64,000 nucleotides of DNA. Source: Streptomyces sp. NBC_00370 (GTDB lineage Bacteria; Actinomycetota; Actinomycetes; Streptomycetales; Streptomycetaceae). Positions 56,125 to 64,000 of this stretch are shown here, in pieces. Below the pieces are notes generated by a model. It worked only from the letters and a program-made list of their open reading frames with translations, ran no database searches and was not told where the DNA came from. The stretch covers positions 5,108,501 through 5,172,500 of the forward strand of contig NZ_CP107968.1 in assembly GCF_036084755.1 (NCBI RefSeq). Direction: 5' to 3'. Position 1 is the first letter of the stretch. Each line of letters begins with the position of its first letter. Both the position numbers and the translations under genes were made by a program.

Positions 56125-59100
56125 ATGGATGACGTGCCGATCAGTCCCGACAACGATGACTGGCAGAAAGTCGTCAGCACCTTCACCGGATACGCGGCGC
56201 CGAAGGTCGACACCATCTTCAAGAGCCTGACCGGCAACGACGACATTCCGCTGATGCGGGTCACGATCGAGGAAGCGGACAACAACGACCTGCCCGAGCT
56301 TTCGGAGACCAGTTGGCAGGGGGTCAATGTCGTCGACGACATCAAGACGATGGATATCTCCATCCCGTTCTACACGGACAAAGACGGCATCCTGAAGCAC
56401 TACGCCAAGATCACCCTCATCGGTATCCAGGACACGAAGGGGGCCATATCCGGCGGAGGTTCCAGCGGGTCGATCGAAGGCAAGGACGAGACGGACAAGA
56501 CGGACTGGGACAGCAAGGACCTGGCCAGGTACGCCTTCGGTACGGGCCATGCGCTGGACTGGCTGCTCACCAAGGACAGGGGCACGAAGGACTTCGACTG
56601 GTCGCCTGCTGTCCCGGACTCCAGCTACGTCGATCTGTCCACCTTCGAGGCGACGGCCCAGGCTTTCGACCGCGTCGAGATGTTCGTCAACGACCGCAAG
56701 GCGGATCTCGACGGCTGGGAGAAGATATTCGGCGCGGTCGAGAACGAGAACTGGCAGGGGCAGGCGGCCGGTGTCTGGTGGAATCTGGTCCATCTGATCG
56801 TGCATCGGTACGACCGGCTGTCCGACGACCTGAAGAACACGTCAGGAAAGTCTCGCGGATCGAAGCAGGGGGCCGCGGTCCGCAATGCGAGCGAGGTGTT
56901 CCGCGACGAAGCCCAGAAACTCTACGACGCGTGGGACGACTGGTCGAGCTGGGACAAGGCCAACCCCCTTTTCTTCCTGAACCGCATCCTCTACGACGTC
57001 ATGAACAACGTCTGGGACAACAACCTCTTCAAGGTCAGCACGGAATACACGTCGAACACCAGCGGAAGTGACAACGCCGCGCGCGGCTACATGCCCGAAA
57101 CGGAAAGCCTCGAACCGCAACCGGGCTTCGAGAACATGGCCAGGGACGACGACAGAACGTACGGTCCGCTGGACAGCATGGGCACCTGGAAGGCCATCGG
57201 CGAAGAGGCGAAGAACCGTTGGTGGCGGGCTGTACGCGAGGAGTTGGGGAAACCCGCCGAGACCGCGCTGAGGAATGTCACCAACGCGTGGAACGGGACC
57301 AATCTCGATATCGGTGACATTCGCCCGCCGTCGGGTCAGGACCTCCAGACCAGCCTCCAGGACGATCAGGCCAAGAAGGACAAGAGAGACGCGGAGGCCG
57401 ACAAGAAGGAGCAGGAAAAGAAGGACAAAGAAAACCAGGACAAGATGGACGCCTACCTGGACCAACTGGCGAAGGACAGGGCGAAGGACAAGGCCGAGCA
57501 GGACAGGATCCGGAAGGAGCAGGAGGAGAAGGCCGATCGGCAGCGCGCCGAGGATCTCGCGCGCCAGAAGGAGGAGCAGGAGCGGCAGGACAGGATCCGG
57601 AAGGAGCAGGAGGAGAAGGCCGACCGGCAGCGCGCCGAGGATCTCGCGCGCCAGAAGCAGCAGGAGGAGGAGCAGGAACGGAAGGAGAAGGAGCAGGAGG
57701 CCAAGCAGGAGCAGCAGGAGAAGGAACAGGAGGCCAAGCAGGAGCAGCAGGAGAAAGAGCAGGAACAGAAAGAGAAGGAGCAGGAAGCCAAGCAGGAGCA
57801 GAAGGAAAAGGAACAGGAGGCCAAGCAGGAGCAGCAGCAGAAAGAGCAGGAGCAGCGGCAGAGGGAGCAGGAGGCCAGGCAGGAGCAGCAGCAGAAGGAG
57901 CAGGAGGCCAAGCAGGAACAGCAGCAGAAGGAGCAGGAGCAGAAGCAGGAGGAACAGCAGCGCCGCCAGGAGCAGATGCAGATCCTGCAGATGAATCAGC
58001 AGAAGGCCCAGCAGGATCAGCAGCGGAAAGACCAGCAGAAGCAGCAGCAGGAGCAGCAGCAACAGCAGCGGGAGCAGGAGGAGAAGGCCGATCGCCAGCG
58101 CGCCGAGGATCTCGCGCGCCAGGAGCGGCAGGAGGCGGAGCAACAGCAGCAGCAGAAGGAGCAGGAGGCCAGGCAGGAACAGAAGGAGAAGGAGCAGGAG
58201 GCCAAGCAGGACCAGCAGCAGAAGGAACAGAAGCAGGAGCAGGACCAGCAGCAGAAGGAACAGAAGCAGGAGCAGGACCAGCAGCAGAAGGAACAGAAGC
58301 AGGAGCAGGAGGAGCAGAAGCGGGAGCAGCGGGAGCAGGAGGCCAAGCAGGAACAGCAGCAGAAGGAACAGGAGGCGAAGGCCGATCGTCAGCGCGCCGA
58401 GGATCTCGCGCGCCAGGACCGGCAGGAGGCGGAGCAGAAGCAGGAGCAGCGGGAGCAGGAGGCCAAACAGGAACAGCAGCAGAAGGAACAGCAGCAGCAC
58501 CAGGACGAGCAGCAGCGGCACCAGGAGCAGCGCCAGGACGAACAGCAACGCCGGGAGGAGCAGCGCCAGGACGCGCAGCAGAAGCGTCAGGAGGAGCTGC
58601 AGGCCAAGCAGGAACAGCGGCAGCAGCAGTACCAGGACAGGGCGAGCGACATCCTGGACCGGCAGGGCGACTCCAACAGCGACTACCGGCAGAGCCTTTA
58701 TCCGGACGACATCAGCGGGCCGGTGAACGGCGACGATTCGCTGACGAATCCCGGCGGCAGCCACTCGTACGTGGACTCGCACGGCCGCGTCGTCACCGAG
58801 TACCCGGACACCAGCTCGACCACGATCGACCCGCAGACACAGACGTCGACCGTCACGGACCCCAACGGCTCGACCCACTCAGGGCCGCTGAACGCGGGTG
58901 ACCTGCTCACCAATCCGGACGGCAGCGTCTCGCACCTCGACTCGCAGGGCCAGGTCGTCACCGAATACCCGGACGGCAGCAGGACCACGGTGGACCCGCA
59001 CAGCGGCGCCACCTCGATAGCCGGTCCCGACGGCAAGACGACCAGTGGCTACCTGAACGGCGGTTCGGGTGTCGGTGTTCCGCAAAGCGCCGGCGGCTTC

Positions 59101-59610
59101 AGCTCGTACGCCGGCGGTATGCCGGACTACGAACAGGAGCTGTACGACCCGCAGTCCGCCGGCACCGGGGAGCAGTTGGGCGCGGCGAATGCCGCCGCCG
59201 GCCTCGGCGCGGCCTCGTCGAGCGGGAGCGGCTCTTCCCCCGGCACCCCGATGAGCCCCGGAATGATGGGCGGCGGCATGGGCGGTATGGGGGGTATGGG
59301 CGGTGGCGGCCGGGGCGAGGGCGGCGCCGGCGAGCGCGCCCGGAACGTCTTCGACAGCGCCGCCGTGGTCAGCAGCCGCCGGCGGCCCGCGAACACCCTC
59401 CCGGGCAACGGGCGGTACGACGACCGCGAAGCCGTGATCAACACGAGCGGCGGCAACCCCTACCTGCCGGCGGCGGGCGGCGGTCAGGGCGGTGGGCCCG
59501 GCAGGCAGCAGACGCAGAGCGGTGACCGCGAGCGTGAGGCGTGGGTGGCGGAGGACGAGGACGTGTGGGGCTCCGACGAAGGCGGCGCGCCCGCGGTGAT
59601 CGGACGATGA
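56125..59610 (+). CDS. Large T7SS-linked protein with Lys/Glu/Gln coiled coil (AAWKG-like)
   Basis: 1161 residues. Residues 1-400 are a folded part, with an AWxG-like segment in VENENWQGQAAGVWWNLVHL at about residue 210, reminiscent of Streptomyces AAWKG-family proteins. Residues about 410-845 are an extreme K/E/Q/R coiled coil with four copies of ADRQRAEDLARQ (the first two inside a 29-residue tandem repeat) and a triple 11-residue repeat. Residues about 870-980 hold two related D-SL/DLLTNPxGSxSxxDSxG-VVTEYPD repeats, like beta-rich repeats of cell-surface proteins. The rest is Gly/Met/Pro rich. No signal peptide. Probably a secreted or surface-spanning fibre. Confidence 0.8.
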   Translation: MDDVPISPDNDDWQKVVSTFTGYAAPKVDTIFKSLTGNDDIPLMRVTIEEADNNDLPELSETSWQGVNVVDDIKTMDISIPFYTDKDGILKHYAKITLIGIQDTKGAISGGGSSGSIEGKDETDKTDWDSKDLARYAFGTGHALDWLLTKDRGTKDFDWSPAVPDSSYVDLSTFEATAQAFDRVEMFVNDRKADLDGWEKIFGAVENENWQGQAAGVWWNLVHLIVHRYDRLSDDLKNTSGKSRGSKQGAAVRNASEVFRDEAQKLYDAWDDWSSWDKANPLFFLNRILYDVMNNVWDNNLFKVSTEYTSNTSGSDNAARGYMPETESLEPQPGFENMARDDDRTYGPLDSMGTWKAIGEEAKNRWWRAVREELGKPAETALRNVTNAWNGTNLDIGDIRPPSGQDLQTSLQDDQAKKDKRDAEADKKEQEKKDKENQDKMDAYLDQLAKDRAKDKAEQDRIRKEQEEKADRQRAEDLARQKEEQERQDRIRKEQEEKADRQRAEDLARQKQQEEEQERKEKEQEAKQEQQEKEQEAKQEQQEKEQEQKEKEQEAKQEQKEKEQEAKQEQQQKEQEQRQREQEARQEQQQKEQEAKQEQQQKEQEQKQEEQQRRQEQMQILQMNQQKAQQDQQRKDQQKQQQEQQQQQREQEEKADRQRAEDLARQERQEAEQQQQQKEQEARQEQKEKEQEAKQDQQQKEQKQEQDQQQKEQKQEQDQQQKEQKQEQEEQKREQREQEAKQEQQQKEQEAKADRQRAEDLARQDRQEAEQKQEQREQEAKQEQQQKEQQQHQDEQQRHQEQRQDEQQRREEQRQDAQQKRQEELQAKQEQRQQQYQDRASDILDRQGDSNSDYRQSLYPDDISGPVNGDDSLTNPGGSHSYVDSHGRVVTEYPDTSSTTIDPQTQTSTVTDPNGSTHSGPLNAGDLLTNPDGSVSHLDSQGQVVTEYPDGSRTTVDPHSGATSIAGPDGKTTSGYLNGGSGVGVPQSAGGFSSYAGGMPDYEQELYDPQSAGTGEQLGAANAAAGLGAASSSGSGSSPGTPMSPGMMGGGMGGMGGMGGGGRGEGGAGERARNVFDSAAVVSSRRRPANTLPGNGRYDDREAVINTSGGNPYLPAAGGGQGGGPGRQQTQSGDREREAWVAEDEDVWGSDEGGAPAVIGR
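57498..57672 (+). repeat. 87-bp tandem repeat in coiled-coil region
   Basis: Two copies, nearly identical, encode the 29-residue unit containing DRIRKEQEEKADRQRAEDLA; the first unit's GACAGGATCCGG ends at 57513 and the second's at 57600 (period 87). Part of the coiled coil of the 1161-residue protein. Repeated DNA makes length variation between strains likely. Confidence 0.7.
58210..58308 (+). repeat. 33-bp tandem repeat, three copies
   Basis: Three successive 33-bp units (58210-58242, 58243-58275, 58276-58308) encode the 11-residue unit DQQQKEQKQEQ. It lies in the coiled-coil part of the 1161-residue protein and is a candidate for slipped-strand length variation. Confidence 0.8.
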
Positions 59611-59638
59611 GCGACGAGTGGACGGCGGGGAGCACACG

Positions 59639-60103
59639 ATGACGGAATCCATGGCGGAGCGTATGGCCAAGGCCCGCGCGCATCTGGAGGCGACCCAGGC
59701 GGCGATCGCCCGCGCCGAACAGGATCTGCGCAGCACATCGGAGACGGTGCGCTCGCGTGACCGCGTGGTGGAGGTCACCGTCGGAGCACAGGGCGAGCTG
59801 ACCGGACTCACCTTCCCCGACAACAAGTTCGCCGCCATGACGGGACCGCAGCTCGCCGCTTCCGTACTGGAGGCGTGCGACGAGGGGCGCAGGCGGATCG
59901 CCGAGCGCGTCATGGCGACCTTCGCGCCGCTGACCGGCGGCAACCCGCATGTGCCGGGATCCCGCGGCGTGGACATCGACTGGGAGGGGATCTTCGGCTC
60001 GGCGCTCTCCGGCGGACCGCAGGCCGGCGGCCGGCCGAGTGACCGGCTGCGCGACGAGATCCACGAGGACGACACCGACACGGCGCCGGGAGGCCGGGCA
60101 TGA
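59639..60103 (+). CDS. YbaB/EbfC-like protein
   Basis: 154 residues from ATG 59639 after GGGGAGC. N-terminal helix (ERMAKARAHLEATQAAIARA), then the YbaB-like core VVEVTVGAQGELTGLTFPDN and a second helix (QLAASVLEACDEGRRRIAER). YbaB proteins are nucleoid-associated DNA binders, but YbaB-like genes also occur beside T7SS genes in actinobacteria, where they may act as dimeric partners. The C-terminal 40 residues are disordered. Overlaps the next start (ATGA). Confidence 0.8.
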   Translation: MTESMAERMAKARAHLEATQAAIARAEQDLRSTSETVRSRDRVVEVTVGAQGELTGLTFPDNKFAAMTGPQLAASVLEACDEGRRRIAERVMATFAPLTGGNPHVPGSRGVDIDWEGIFGSALSGGPQAGGRPSDRLRDEIHEDDTDTAPGGRA

Positions 60104-60525
60104 GCGCGACGAGCGGCACGTACGACAGCGACCCGGTCAAGGCGCGGCAGGCGGCCGAGGAACTCCGCTCCGTGGCGGGCGCTCCGGACAAGATGGTGGA
60201 CGACTTCCAGACGGAGAGCCGTTTCTACGACGGGTGGAACGGCCAGGAAGGTGTCGTCGACCAGTTCAAGCAGCAGACGGAACCGGACTGGACGGGTGCG
60301 AAAGACGCCCCCGTCAAGTTCCTGGAAGCCATCGGGGGCGCTGTTTCCGCCCTGTCTCTCGCGGTGCTGAAGCAGGTCGAGAGCATCGACGGCGCCAAGG
60401 GGTACGCCGACGACCTGATCCATGACGCGACCAGTGACACCGAGTCGCTGGACCTGTCGGACGACAGCGACAACGACTCCGGCTACGGGAGCGACGACGA
60501 TACCGGTGGCGGTGGGAAGCACTAG
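60100..60525 (+). CDS. WXG100-like protein, upstream partner of the giant protein
   Basis: 141 residues. Two-helix organisation with Trp-Asn-Gly in FYDGWNGQEGVVDQFK, as in WXG100 turns; the C-terminus is acidic and Ser/Gly-rich (DLSDDSDNDSGYGSDDD), probably disordered. Overlaps the YbaB-like gene by 4 bases (ATGA) and abuts the giant gene (its TAG ends at 60525, next ATG at 60526), so the three are translated together. Likely a dedicated secretion partner. Confidence 0.75.
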   Translation: MSATSGTYDSDPVKARQAAEELRSVAGAPDKMVDDFQTESRFYDGWNGQEGVVDQFKQQTEPDWTGAKDAPVKFLEAIGGAVSALSLAVLKQVESIDGAKGYADDLIHDATSDTESLDLSDDSDNDSGYGSDDDTGGGGKH

Positions 60526-63500
60526 ATGCTGAAGAAGTATCAGGACGACATCTACACCGAGGAGGAGCGGTGGTTGATGTTCGGTCTTATCGGGGAGTTG
60601 CCGCCGTCCGGCGTGCCCGATCTCGGTTTCGACAGCGTCGATCTGTTCTCGGGGATGATCGAGAAGGTCTCGGCATACGAGTCGCAGATCCAGGACGCCG
60701 TCGCCAAGGCCGCGGACGCGTTTCCCGACGAGGTGTCGGGTCCGTTCAAGGACGGTATCCAGTCGCTGACGGGTATCTACGGCGGCAACAACGTCTTCGA
60801 CCAGTTCCGTGGTCAGTTGCGCCGGCTCGGCGATCAGCAGATGACGCTGTCGCAGAAGCTGCAGGCGGGCCAGTGGGAGATCTGGGCCGAGCTGGCGACG
60901 CTGCTGATCGAGCTGGCTGCGGCTGCGGCAATGGCGTTCTTCACCGGTGGCGCCTCGATGATGGGGGCCGTCTTCGCGCGGGCGCGGGCGGCGATGAACA
61001 TCCTGATGGCGCTGCACCGGATGATGAGTTATCTGCCGGTCGGGTCCGCCATCACGGAGGCCCTGGAGGAGATGATCCAGGCCCTCGCGGTCAATCTGGC
61101 GCAGTTGATGATCAACCCGCCCGAGCAGCGTCCGCCCGGTATCAACGGCACCAACATCTGGCAGAGCGGCCTGTTCGGTGCCGGCGCGGGTGCTTTCATC
61201 AAGCTGTTCACGACGATCAGCAGGATCTTCAAGGGCGGTCTGTCGGACGTCTTCAAGAAGAACTTCGACACGGATCTGTTCAACAAGTTCGACAAGACCA
61301 GGTTTCCCGGTGTCGACAAGGACTTGTTCAACGGCAAGGATTATTTCGACAATCCGAATCTTCGGGACTTCTTCAAGAAGCCCGACCCGGTGACGAACAC
61401 CCTGTACAACGTCCCGGAGACGTTCTTGACGCAGGGCCTGGGCGAGGCCTTGGCCGGATACATCATCCAGGGTGCCTTGTTCGGTACGTGGAAGTTCAGC
61501 GCCCTTGACTTCGTGGGTGCGGGCATCAGCGGCAATGTGCACGGTGGTCTGCATTCCGGGACGACGGGGCCTGCGGGGTGGCTCCACGGCAAGGCTTTCC
61601 GGAACGGGAATCTGTTCACCCGGTACATCAACAACTCGCATTTTGCCGGCGGTTCGAACGGTCCCACCGGTGGGTCGGGCGGTCCGGGAGGAGGCGTGAA
61701 CACGGCGGGTGGCCCCAACGGGGCGGTGACGTCGCCGGTCATGCCTCCCCCCGGACCGGTCGCCTCGCCGCCGCCCCCGGTGGTGGGAGGTGATCCGCTC
61801 GCCGGGTCGGTGCCGCCTCCCGGTACGGGAGCCACGCCGTACTCGGCGCCCCCCGCCGCCCCGCCACGGACACCTGGCACGGTGTCCTCGGACCTCGGCC
61901 ACGACACGGACCCGACGCGCTACACCGGCGGCAACGAGCGTGTGTTCGGCGGGTCGGACGCCGGGTCCGGTTTCGGGCCGGACGGTGGATCGACGGGTTC
62001 CGGGATCCCGTCGACGTTGCCGCCTGTCACGAACTCCACCGGTGGTTTCGGGTCGTCGCTGGGCGGCCTGCCGCCGATCGCGAACGTCAACGCACCCCTG
62101 ACCAAGGGCTTCGGCGACACCTCCGGCTACGAGCTGACGCCCGACCAGGACGGTGCGCCCAACCCGCTGCCGGACGGCGCGGGGCCGGAGGCCGCCGGAC
62201 TGAGCGCCGACAAGAACCTCCCGGGTCTCGCCTCCGGACCCGCGCCTGCGGGCGCGCCGCCAACAACGGGGTCCACCCCGCCGGTGGCCGCTTCGCCCGG
62301 TGGCCGTTCCCCGGGGATGCGGGACGGTTCCGAGATGTCCGAGCTGCCGGACGTGCCCGACGCGCAGCCGGACACCGACTTCCGCCCGGACGGGACGACG
62401 GGCGAGGTGACTGACGGGGGCCCGCAGACGACTCCGGACGCGCGGACGGACGCGGATACGGTCAGCGGGACGCCGACGCACCGCGACCCGGGCACCGGCC
62501 CCGCCCCCGAACTCCGCGACAGGCACGGCGACCTGGCGGCACCGGCACCCGTGCTCACGCAGAGCGGCGGGACGCCGGCCGACACCGGCGGCCGGGTGCC
62601 GGGCGACCAGGCACCCCGCGTCCAGCGGGACGACGCCCAACGCCGCTGGATCGCCGATCAGTTGGTCGACGGCGACCTGGCGGGCAGCCCTGCGCCACTG
62701 GCTCCGGACGAGATGATCAGCGTCGAAGACATGGAGGCGGCGGGCCTCACGCCCGACAACATCCAGCGCACGGTCGCCGCGTTGAGCGGGGGCACGCTGA
62801 CCGTGCGGGACAGCGGGCTCACGCCCCTGGAGCAGGCGCGGTTGCTCATGGCGGGGCCGGGTCCCTTGACAGCGGTCCTCGACACCGTCGCCGCCCGCGC
62901 CTCCGCGCGGATCTGGGAATCGGCGTACCAGGACTTCGCCGCCGGTGAGGACTACGCGGACGCCGCGCCCGAGGCGGTCGCCGACGCCTGGGACACGGCG
63001 CTCTCCCTGGTGCTGCCCCCGGACGCGCACCCGGCGCCGGCGGTCCCCCGGCCGGTGGGCGCCGGCTTCCAGAGCGCCGTACGGAAGGTCGCCGACCACC
63101 TGCTGACCGGCGGACCGGACGCCCGGCCCGGCACCGCGCTCGCCGACGAGGTCCGCGACGAACTGGGTCTGCCACCCCTCGTACGCCCGGCGACCGTACG
63201 TCCGGCGACCACCTCCACCGACGCCGACTTCGGCTCCGACCGACCCGACTTCGGCTCCACGGACCGGGCGGCCCCGCTGCCGGCGACGGCCACCGCCACC
63301 GTCACCACCTCGGACGGTCCGGCGGACGAGACCACCCTTCCCCTGTCCGAGGCCGTGTTCCGGACGGAACCAGGACCCGCGCAGGACGACACCGCTCCCG
63401 ACCCGCGCGAGGCTGAGATCGCGCTCGTGCGGGGCGACCTGACGGCCGCGTGGTACGACTACGCCGCCGCCGTCGGCACCCTGGAGACGCTCGAACAGCG

Positions 63501-64000
63501 CGCGGCCGCCGGCTCCCCGCCCCGCGCGGGCATCTCCGACGCGCTCGCGTCCGCCCGCTCCCGCGCCGTGCGGGCGTACCGGAACTGGACGGACGCCGAG
63601 GCGCGGCTGCTGAGCCTCGGTGAGCAGCCGCCCGTGCCCAGGGACGACCACGACGACGCCGGTCGCAGGGCTGTCTCGGCGCAGGTGACGGCCGAGGACA
63701 TACCGGTGGACCGGCTGGAAGCGGAGGTCGACCCGCGGCTCCTCGTCACGGCCGACGAACTGCGCGCTGCGGGCGTCACGGCGCCTCCCGGACAGCGGCC
63801 GGTCACCGGAGGCACGCCGCTCGGGACCCTGCCGCCGGTGGACCGGGTGCGGGTCCTGATGACCCGGCCGGGCCCGTGGCCCGCCGCGCTCGACACCGTC
63901 GCGGCGCAGGTCGCGCGCAGGAAGTGGCAGGAGACCCGCGCGGCGTTCGAGGAGAGCGCGGGGCGGAGTTCCGGAGCGACCGTCTCCCGGGCCTGGGAGA
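60526..64000 (+). CDS. Giant WXG-like T7SS effector candidate (C-terminus outside window)
   Basis: Open reading frame of at least 1158 residues that runs off the right edge. Start MLKKYQDDIYTEEERWLMFG. Residues 1-130 are helical (IQDAVAKAADAFPDEVSGPF, FRGQLRRLGDQQMTLSQKLQ); about 135-175 is a hydrophobic stretch (LLIELAAAAAMAFFTGGASM). Residues 400-700 are Pro/Gly/Thr rich and disordered. After that two related blocks appear (about 724-806 and 1069-1147): LTPLEQARLLMAGPGPLTAVLDTVAAR (split by ARLLMAGPG) and VDRVRVLMTRPGPWPAALDT. This layout fits large polymorphic toxins of Streptomyces; the toxin tip would be beyond 64000. Confidence 0.8.
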   Translation, partial: MLKKYQDDIYTEEERWLMFGLIGELPPSGVPDLGFDSVDLFSGMIEKVSAYESQIQDAVAKAADAFPDEVSGPFKDGIQSLTGIYGGNNVFDQFRGQLRRLGDQQMTLSQKLQAGQWEIWAELATLLIELAAAAAMAFFTGGASMMGAVFARARAAMNILMALHRMMSYLPVGSAITEALEEMIQALAVNLAQLMINPPEQRPPGINGTNIWQSGLFGAGAGAFIKLFTTISRIFKGGLSDVFKKNFDTDLFNKFDKTRFPGVDKDLFNGKDYFDNPNLRDFFKKPDPVTNTLYNVPETFLTQGLGEALAGYIIQGALFGTWKFSALDFVGAGISGNVHGGLHSGTTGPAGWLHGKAFRNGNLFTRYINNSHFAGGSNGPTGGSGGPGGGVNTAGGPNGAVTSPVMPPPGPVASPPPPVVGGDPLAGSVPPPGTGATPYSAPPAAPPRTPGTVSSDLGHDTDPTRYTGGNERVFGGSDAGSGFGPDGGSTGSGIPSTLPPVTNSTGGFGSSLGGLPPIANVNAPLTKGFGDTSGYELTPDQDGAPNPLPDGAGPEAAGLSADKNLPGLASGPAPAGAPPTTGSTPPVAASPGGRSPGMRDGSEMSELPDVPDAQPDTDFRPDGTTGEVTDGGPQTTPDARTDADTVSGTPTHRDPGTGPAPELRDRHGDLAAPAPVLTQSGGTPADTGGRVPGDQAPRVQRDDAQRRWIADQLVDGDLAGSPAPLAPDEMISVEDMEAAGLTPDNIQRTVAALSGGTLTVRDSGLTPLEQARLLMAGPGPLTAVLDTVAARASARIWESAYQDFAAGEDYADAAPEAVADAWDTALSLVLPPDAHPAPAVPRPVGAGFQSAVRKVADHLLTGGPDARPGTALADEVRDELGLPPLVRPATVRPATTSTDADFGSDRPDFGSTDRAAPLPATATATVTTSDGPADETTLPLSEAVFRTEPGPAQDDTAPDPREAEIALVRGDLTAAWYDYAAAVGTLETLEQRAAAGSPPRAGISDALASARSRAVRAYRNWTDAEARLLSLGEQPPVPRDDHDDAGRRAVSAQVTAEDIPVDRLEAEVDPRLLVTADELRAAGVTAPPGQRPVTGGTPLGTLPPVDRVRVLMTRPGPWPAALDTVAAQVARRKWQETRAAFEESAGRSSGATVSRAWE

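Noticed and set aside
57480..58620. Repeats as a possible CRISPR array
   Set aside because: The repeats are direct, in frame, purine-rich and without regular unique spacers; they code for a coiled coil.
56842..58878. 678-residue Leu-rich minus-strand frame
   Set aside because: The run of Leu is simply the reverse complement of the GAG/CAG/AAG codons of the Lys/Glu/Gln coiled coil.
58879..63651. 1590-residue open frame on the minus strand
   Set aside because: Antisense to the 3' part of the coiled-coil gene and to the giant gene; low-complexity Arg/Gly/Val product, no ribosome binding site, explained by GC-rich codon bias.

Overview
The window is high-GC actinobacterial chromosome, almost certainly Streptomyces or a close relative. 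Evidence: strong G/C third-position bias, the str - S10 - spc - alpha gene order typical of the genus, an ECF sigma factor with a SnoaL-like tail, DUF397/XRE and HATPase regulators, and an actinobacterial type VII secretion (T7SS) locus with EccB, EccC, EccD and a mycosin.

Layout. 1-9.7 kb: end of rpoB, rpoC, then the str operon rpsL-rpsG-fusA-tuf, with a clear promoter before rpsL and hairpin terminators after rpoC, fusA and tuf. 9.7-14.8 kb: a small accessory island with an RNA-ligase protein whose kinase half is broken, a Uma2-family protein, a lysozyme/transglycosylase-like protein, an azoreductase divergent from an ECF sigma factor, and a DUF1304 membrane protein. 15.2-31.7 kb: S10 operon (rpsJ-rplC-rplD-rplW-rplB-rpsS-rplV-rpsC-rplP-rpmC-rpsQ), spc operon (rplN-rplX-rplE-rpsZ-rpsH-rplF-rplR-rpsE-rpmD-rplO), secY-adk-map, then infA-rpmJ-rpsM-rpsK-rpoA-rplQ. 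Hairpins mark several unit boundaries. 31.8-34.9 kb: an MFS transporter, a small membrane protein, truA and a TrmO-like protein.

35-42.5 kb: a WXG100 protein joined to a 591-residue protein ending in a CdiA-type RNase A-like toxin domain. An unrecognised gene, a headless RNase A-like fragment and a CdiI-like immunity protein follow. Next come a DUF397/XRE pair, a HATPase, a membrane-anchored hypothetical and a secreted SGNH hydrolase.

42.6-64 kb: the T7SS core: a beta-helix protein fused to two CbxX-type AAA+ domains, mycosin, EccC, EccD, EccB, two Esx proteins, and a downstream train of unfamiliar genes. The train holds a 170-residue protein, a 1161-residue protein with a huge Lys/Glu/Gln coiled coil, a YbaB-like protein, a WXG-like protein and a very large protein that runs off the window. 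No eccE is seen.

The T7SS lies just beyond rplQ-truA, the position ESX-4 occupies in mycobacteria (between truA and rplM). This suggests an ancestral ESX locus that has gathered toxin and immunity cargo. The most notable unexplained items are the RNase A-like toxin module with its orphan fragment, the beta-helix-AAA-AAA fusion, the coiled-coil gene train, and a 24-nt hairpin element shared by the rpsL and rpsJ leaders.
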